Assembly (NCBI GenBank): GCA_028673005.1
Contig: CM054116.1
Coordinates: 96,574,207-96,638,206, forward strand
Origin: Tanypteryx hageni
Taxonomy: Eukaryota; Arthropoda; Insecta; Odonata; Petaluridae
DNA: 64,000 nucleotides
Reading direction: 5' to 3'
Below are positions 58,532 to 64,000 of the stretch, piece by piece. Each line of letters starts with the position of its first letter. Positions within the stretch are counted from its first letter, which is position 1. A program made the position numbers and the translations under genes. The notes beneath the pieces are model-generated. The model had not been told where the DNA came from. It did not search any database and saw nothing but the letters and a program-made list of their open reading frames with translations.

Positions 58532-61500
58532 CAGTAAACCCTCCACATTTGCGACTTCATCATTCACAAAATTCTCTAATTCCCGATGTACCAATGTATG
58601 CATACTCAACATTCACGACCCCTTGGCTTCGCAAATATGCGAGTCTGCCGCAGGATGATATCTTGGTACCTACACTGGTACACAGCCATGCAGGTGTGCG
58701 CTGCACCTCTCTATTTCAGTCTAGGACCCAGTATTGCCAGATATAGCGCAAACACGCTCTGCTTAGCGTATTGTATTTCTTATAAAGTACATATCACCTT
58801 TTTTGGTCTTATTTTTTTACATCCTGTTTAGTGCGTTTTTACGTGTTCTTAATTCCAATGTTAAACGTTTCCTACCATTATATTTTCAAACTGCTTGAAA
58901 TGAGATTGCCAGACTCATATTTATTGTTCTTTCGCAAGTTTACCACTAGTTATAGCATACATATACCAAATGAACCAATGTGGACATGAGAAGCACTGCA
59001 CTGACATGGTGTTGGCCGCATAGTGCGATCTGGTGACTGGGAAAGCGCTATACCCTCACTTTATTCTGACAACACTGCTTAGATTTGTTTCACAGTACCC
59101 CTCGCAGTGTAAAGACCTCATGGCACATTTCTTCTCAACTTTGTCATTTATTTGGTTTATTTGCCCTTACTTGCCCTTAATCATGCCTAAGCTAAAGCAA
59201 ACTGCTACAAGTGCTTCTACTCCAAAAAGGCTGAAGAAAGTGATGCACTTAAGTAAGAAATTGGCAGTGTTAGACAGACTGGCTACAGATGAGAGTGCAT
59301 CCACAGTTGGCCGACATTTTGAAATGAACGAATTTATAGTAAGGTCAATGAAGAAAAATGAAAAGGCGATCAGGGATAGTGTTGCATATAGTCCTTCGAT
59401 AAGTGCAAAAATGGTGTCACAAGTGCCAGATAAAACAATAGAACAAATGAAAAAACACATTGTGGATTGAAGACCAAATCCAGAAGAATATTCCTCTGAG
59501 TGGCTCTATCATTCGTACTAAGGCAAAGAAGCTATTTGATCATTTTAAGTGGCAGAGGAGTGAGGACTCAGGGTCATCCAGTGATTTTCAAGCCAGTAAG
59601 GGAAGGTTCGACAAATTTAAAAATAGGCACAGCTACCACTTGTGAAGCTAGTTGGTGAGTCAGCATCAGCAAACCACGAGGCAGCGCTGAGGTATTCTGA
59701 TGAACTACATTAGCTTATTGAGATGAAGGGGTATGTGCCACAACAGGTCTTTAATGCTGATGAGACCGAGTTACTTTGGAAAAAAATGCCCAAAAGAACA
59801 TTTCTTTCAAAAAGGGAACGGACTGTCTCTGGATTTAAGGCAGCAAAGGACCATTTATCACTTCTCATCTGTGCCAATGCTTTGGCAGACTACATGGTGA
59901 AGCTTATGCTGCTATATCGCTCCTTGAACCCCCGTGTGCTGAAGGTCAAGAATAAGAATTGGATGCCCGTGTTTTGGCGTGCAAAAAAGAAGGCATGGGT
60001 AATCTCAGCATTATTCTTGGAGTGGTTCCACGACTGTTTCGTCCATGAGGTAGAAAAATACTTGGCATCCAGGAACCTTGCATTCAAAGTCTTACTCCTC
60101 ATTGATAATGTTCCAGGGCATCCACTTGACAGTAAGTTTGCACATCCCAACGTGGAGTTTGTTTTCCTTCCTCCTAATACAACCTCTCTTATCCAACCCT
60201 TAGATCAAGGTGTTATTGTGGCATTCAAAGCCATCTACACAAGACATACCTTCAAGCGCATTTTGGATGCAATCGAGGAAGACCCAACACTGAATGTTAC
60301 AACCTGTTGGAAGATGTTCAACATTGTGGACTGTATCACTGAAATCCAAGAGTCGCTAAGCGAGATGAAGCTGCAATATCTGCTGGAGGAAACTGTGGCC
60401 AGAGGTCGTCAATGAATTCACTGGGTTCCCTTCCATTAGCAATAATTTTCAAGACATCGCTCAGCTGGTGCATCAAGTTGGAAGAAAAAGCTATGAAGAT
60501 ATGCAGCCATAAGAGGTGGAGGAGCTGATTGAGTCCCACACCGAGGAGTTGACTGAAGAGGACCTAGACATGCTCATCAATGAGGACAACAGTGAGGAAG
60601 AAGGGGATGCTACAAGGTCTATTCTCGACCTCAAAGCTCTTGCTGAAATAATGAAACTGCAGCAGGCGTTGATAGACAAAGTGGTGGAATGCAATCCTGT
60701 AATGGAGAGGAGCCTCAAATTTAAGAGGGAGATTGAGGCTACATCCAGCCCCTACCTTAAAATTCAAAAGAACTGCAGAAAACAGCAAAACCAGATTTTT
60801 TCAGCCTAAACTCTCTACCTCAACCAGCCCCAATCCGCCTCAATAGCCCTCTTTGGAGGATTCGGATTGACTTCATCACCATATTATTACTTAATATATT
60901 AGCCATTGTCCAAAAGGTAACGTTGATGTCATCAATGGCATGTTTTAATGCATTTTCAACAAACTTTCCGATTAGGTGGAAGGTTGAAATTTCGCAGGAA
61001 TGTTTGATTCAGATATAAAAATTAAATGATGAAAAAAACACGAAAAAAGACCCGGGTTCGACTTCAGGGGGGCGATTTCCATTTCCCATAAGATAACACG
61101 TAAAAAGGGAATTTTTAAAGTGCACGCTTTTATTCTTTTGAAATTAAAATTAGAAAGAATTGATGTACGATCTTCGAATTTAAACTATGTTTTAGGAATA
61201 TTAATGAAGTTTCTTATTCTATTCATCTTTTTCTGCCTACCATTCGAAATCTCTCATATTAAACATTTAAATCACATATTTTGGGAAAATATCGGCTTTT
61301 AAACAGGATGTCGTCTTACCAACCACATCATTGTTAAACTTCAAGAATCAATTGTCCCAACCTGCATATGTGTAATATATACGAATGCATAGATGATAGC
61401 CTTAAATTATCGTAGGGATTTTCCGGAAATTACATAATTCTAATGGGACTGGGATTTAGTTTGGATTCTTTTGCTTATCTAAAAAACTATATAGATGTAG

Positions 61501-61916
61501 AATAAGAGAGAGGCAGATGTGGGAAGGGAGATAGGAAGGAAGGGATATATAATGGAAGGTACATAGAAAGTAAGGGTGGTATAGAATTATTCTCTTTTTC
61601 CAGAGGAGAGAGAAAGGATGGGAGAGAAGAAGAGAGAAAAGGAGGAAGAATGGGAAGTTCCTTAAATTTAATACTTAATCCATGCATACCCGTCATATTT
61701 GACAGGCAATTACGCTAGTTATTATATAATAGACAGTATGCTATTATTTAGTGATTTTTGTCTATATTCTTATATATTTACCTTTTCACTCACTGTTTTT
61801 GTCGTACCATGAACCTAACCCCATTTTTCCCATTGAATTATGGTCTCAACATTGCGAATTCCACATTTGCAAAAGTTTACGGGAAAGTAACCCTCGCAAA
61901 TGTAGAGGGTTTCCTG
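58532..61916 (+). mobile_element. Tigger element, complete ends, broken transposase
   Basis: Ends cagtaaaccctccacatttg (58532 on) and caaatgtagagggtttcctg (to 61916) are inverted, with TA on both sides (58530-58531, 61917-61918). The transposase is at 59183-60809. The 3 prime part (about 60960-61720) holds a repeat family A-like stretch with the B-box-like gggttcgacttcaggggg near 61055 and a purine-rich tract at 61500-61650, so a second insertion is likely. Length 3385 bp. Confidence 0.88.
59183..60809 (+). pseudogene. Tigger-type DDE_1 transposase, nearly full length, frameshifted
   Basis: ATG 59183 opens the CENP-B amino-terminal domain (KRLKKVMHLSKKLAVLDRLA). A frameshift at about 59468 leads to WIEDQIQKNIPLSGSIIRTK, and a second near 59640 to VGESASANHEAA. 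The DDE core (59723-60415) holds FNADET with the first Asp at 59759, LLIDNVPGHP with the second Asp at 60104, and PLDQGVI with the third Asp at 60203 (33 residues apart, typical of Tigger). A third frameshift near 60390 and a TAA at 60510 precede the acidic carboxyl end (EELTEEDLDMLI), which stops at 60809. All three catalytic Asp survive, but about five lesions make it inactive. It lies downstream of the motif IV exon, in sense orientation. Confidence 0.93.
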
Positions 61917-62164
61917 TATTGCATTTATGCAACAATTATTGTTTAGGCAGTAATGATATTCCAGAATTAAATGTTTAAACAAACTATTATTTTTTTACAA
62001 TCAATTTTTTTTGTGTTGGAACTCTTTAAAGCAGTGTCCATGTAAAGGAAGAATACACTTAGCACATATACAATAGATCATCAATTATCTGGCTCCCTAG
62101 GGGAGAAGGGGTCTCCGGATTCTCACAAATGCTGTATAATCACATCAAAGTTTTTATACAGCTT

Positions 62165-62640
62165 ATTTTTAGGCTGTTTTCCAAAGGAAACAAAGCCTTG
62201 CGAAATGGCCCTGTCTGTTAGTGTGTGTGTGCCCCCTACAACAACTTTTGAACCAATGGACTGATTTTCATGAAACTTGGTATGAGGCTCGTCCTACCAG
62301 GGCTCACCTCCGGGCTGTATTTTATTTCGTGAAGATTGAAGTCCCGGGTTCGATTCCAGGAACGTTTTTTTCCTATTAGTTTTACATAGGAAATCTCAAA
62401 TCTATCATACATAGATGTTTTCTTTAATACATTAAAATATCTTAAAATTGTGATATCGGAGCGAAGTTTGTACTGCTCTAAGGAGAAAAGAATGCACATT
62501 CTAATTCTTATCACCGAATTTTGATAATTGATCATATTTTCTTGAATTTATACTAAAACAGCATTTTAGCATTTTAAATCGCATTTTATCAGATTGTTGT
62601 CATGGAGACGATTATTACCAATCTCGGCTTGAGCATAGAC
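62165..62640 (-). repeat. Dispersed repeat family A, copy 3 (inverted)
   Basis: In reverse it follows the family A order: gttgtcatggagacgat, gttttacataggaaatct, the sense B-box-like cccgggttcgattccagg (62342-62359), and gattttcatgaaacttggta. The word tttccaaaggaaacaaagcc closes it. The B box here is the best preserved of the family. Confidence 0.7.
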
Positions 62641-62961
62641 GAGTGAACAAGTGGGTTATTTTCTTTTCCACTCGACTACCTTTCACCAATGGACAGTTTG
62701 ATCCATACATATTAGCGTAAAAACAGTAACATTTATTAAATTCATGTATTAAAAAAATACATGCAAAATATAATGTCAGAAAGAGATTTTGACATTGCTT
62801 TTAGTATTTGAAACCTGATAATGCGCTATTAATTTGTTTTCCATTTTTTTTAACATTCTTTTACAACATTGTGTTGTGTATATGTTGTTAATGTTTTGAA
62901 TTTGTATACTACAAAAATGTTTTAAATAAAGCATGGAATATTTAAAAATATAAATACAGTA

Positions 62962-63578
62962 CAGGCATACCTTGCTTTGCATGACCCCGTTTTAAGTGGA
63001 TTCGTTATAGCGCTTACCAGGTGTTAAAAAAAAACAAAGACGGCTGACAACTGAGGTGGTCTAAACATAAATGTATTAGAAATTACATTTTTTACAGACT
63101 TGTGGATTTTAGTAAGATCGTCTATAGATCCCCATTAGGATCAGGATATGATATTATAAAAGAAATCATGAAGATGGCACACAGTTTTTATCTCTCATTC
63201 GACAGCTATTTTGGCATTATTATTTTTCAGGAAAGGCGAATTTCCGAATAAAACATCCATGCTGATTTATTTGAGATTTCATTCGTGCAGGAAATAATTA
63301 TATTTTTTGCCAGAATATAAGGAAGTTTTTAGTTTTCTATACCATTTGAAAATTACCGATGAAGATAAGTAACTGAAAAAATGTTAAGATTTGCCTCAGG
63401 CATTGATGGATGGGAGCTGATTTTTCAGGTAAACAGCATATTTTTATTAATATTACACTTTAGTTTTCGCATCCATGGAACCTATCCTCTTTGACATAAA
63501 GACCCTGTATTTTGTGCGAATTTCATTTAGTGCAAAATTTTCAGGAACCTATCTGTTGCATAAAGCGAGGTTTTGCTG
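62962..63578. mobile_element. Tigger-like MITE, 617 bp
   Basis: Ends caggcataccttgctttgca (62962 on) and tgcataaagcgaggttttgctg (to 63578, shortened) are inverted; TA on both sides (62960-62961, 63579-63580). Similar termini to the element at 1457. No transposase. Confidence 0.75.
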
Positions 63579-64000
63579 TACTATAATAAAGAATTATGAG
63601 AATTATGTACAAGTCAGTATGTGTAGTACAATTTTGCATAGTGTTTTGCCAGGGATAACAAAAAAATATGGATAAATGAGTACAGATATCGCTCCATTTA
63701 TGCATTTTCACATAAACGCGATTTTATTTCTACCACCACGCCTTGTGTATTCGCTTTAACTCAATTTTATTCTTACGGCCATTTTTCAATATATGCATCA
63801 CATGTTTGCATTAACACGATTCATTATGCATACAGTATGTACTATTAATAGTTTTATTATTTATTAAATATTTCATAGATTCTTGCCTGTTTATCGTCCC
63901 TGCAGTGATACCATTCATTGTATCATACGACAGAGCAGGATTTCCTGAGAGTTCATATGGCGGTAGAATGTCACTTTTCTTATTCCCCTCTTTGAGCAAT
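63579..64000. other. No gene recognised
   Basis: AT-rich. Words such as cacataaacgcgattttatt hint at another Tigger-type terminus, but no partner lies in the window. Confidence 0.4.

Overview
This is an AT-rich eukaryotic nuclear window, most likely from an arthropod. Coding exons are short and lie between multi-kilobase introns with GT-AG borders. The transposons (hAT, Tigger/pogo, piggyBac, non-LTR, Penelope-like remnants) and several repeated gene families resemble those I know from arthropod genomes. I cannot name the species from the sequence.

The only clear host gene is a DEAD-box RNA helicase of the DDX5/DDX17 (p68/p72; fly Rm62) group on the + strand. Six internal coding exons are visible: 23126-23251, 36373-36484, 38995-39183, 47996-48175, 54193-54365 and 56388-56498. 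Their reading phases fit at all five junctions. They carry the Q motif and motifs I, Ia, Ib, II (DEAD), III and IV. The amino-terminal exons and the exons for motifs V and VI were not found, so both ends of the gene are missing. The visible introns are 13.1, 2.5, 8.8, 6.0 and 2.0 kb.

Layout: 0-5 kb is a nest of transposons (a broken Tigger gene split by a hAT element, itself split by a Tigger-like element, itself split by another hAT). 7-13 kb holds a hAT MITE, copies of a 0.5-kb dispersed repeat and a minisatellite. 14-18.3 kb is a decayed antisense non-LTR retrotransposon with two hAT elements inside. 18.7-21.7 kb holds a tRNA-derived hairpin and a TIR element carrying a broken unnamed gene family. 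23-36 kb is the first visible helicase exon and its 13-kb intron, with a piggyBac relic, a tandem duplication, a hAT, long CT-rich arrays around an unclassified TIR element, a Penelope-like palindrome in (AT)n, and a reverse transcriptase fragment. 39-48 kb holds a pogo-like element split by a large foldback, another foldback, and a TIR element with a THAP-domain exon and a convergent broken two-exon gene. 48-54 kb holds three more DNA transposons. 57-64 kb is the last, open intron or downstream DNA, with a full-length but broken Tigger element (58532-61916) and more MITEs.

The helicase is the functional gene. Almost everything else is mobile DNA. For many elements both ends could be set from paired terminal repeats and from target-site duplications (8 bp for hAT, TA for Tigger/pogo). 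All calls come from reading the sequence; no search was run.
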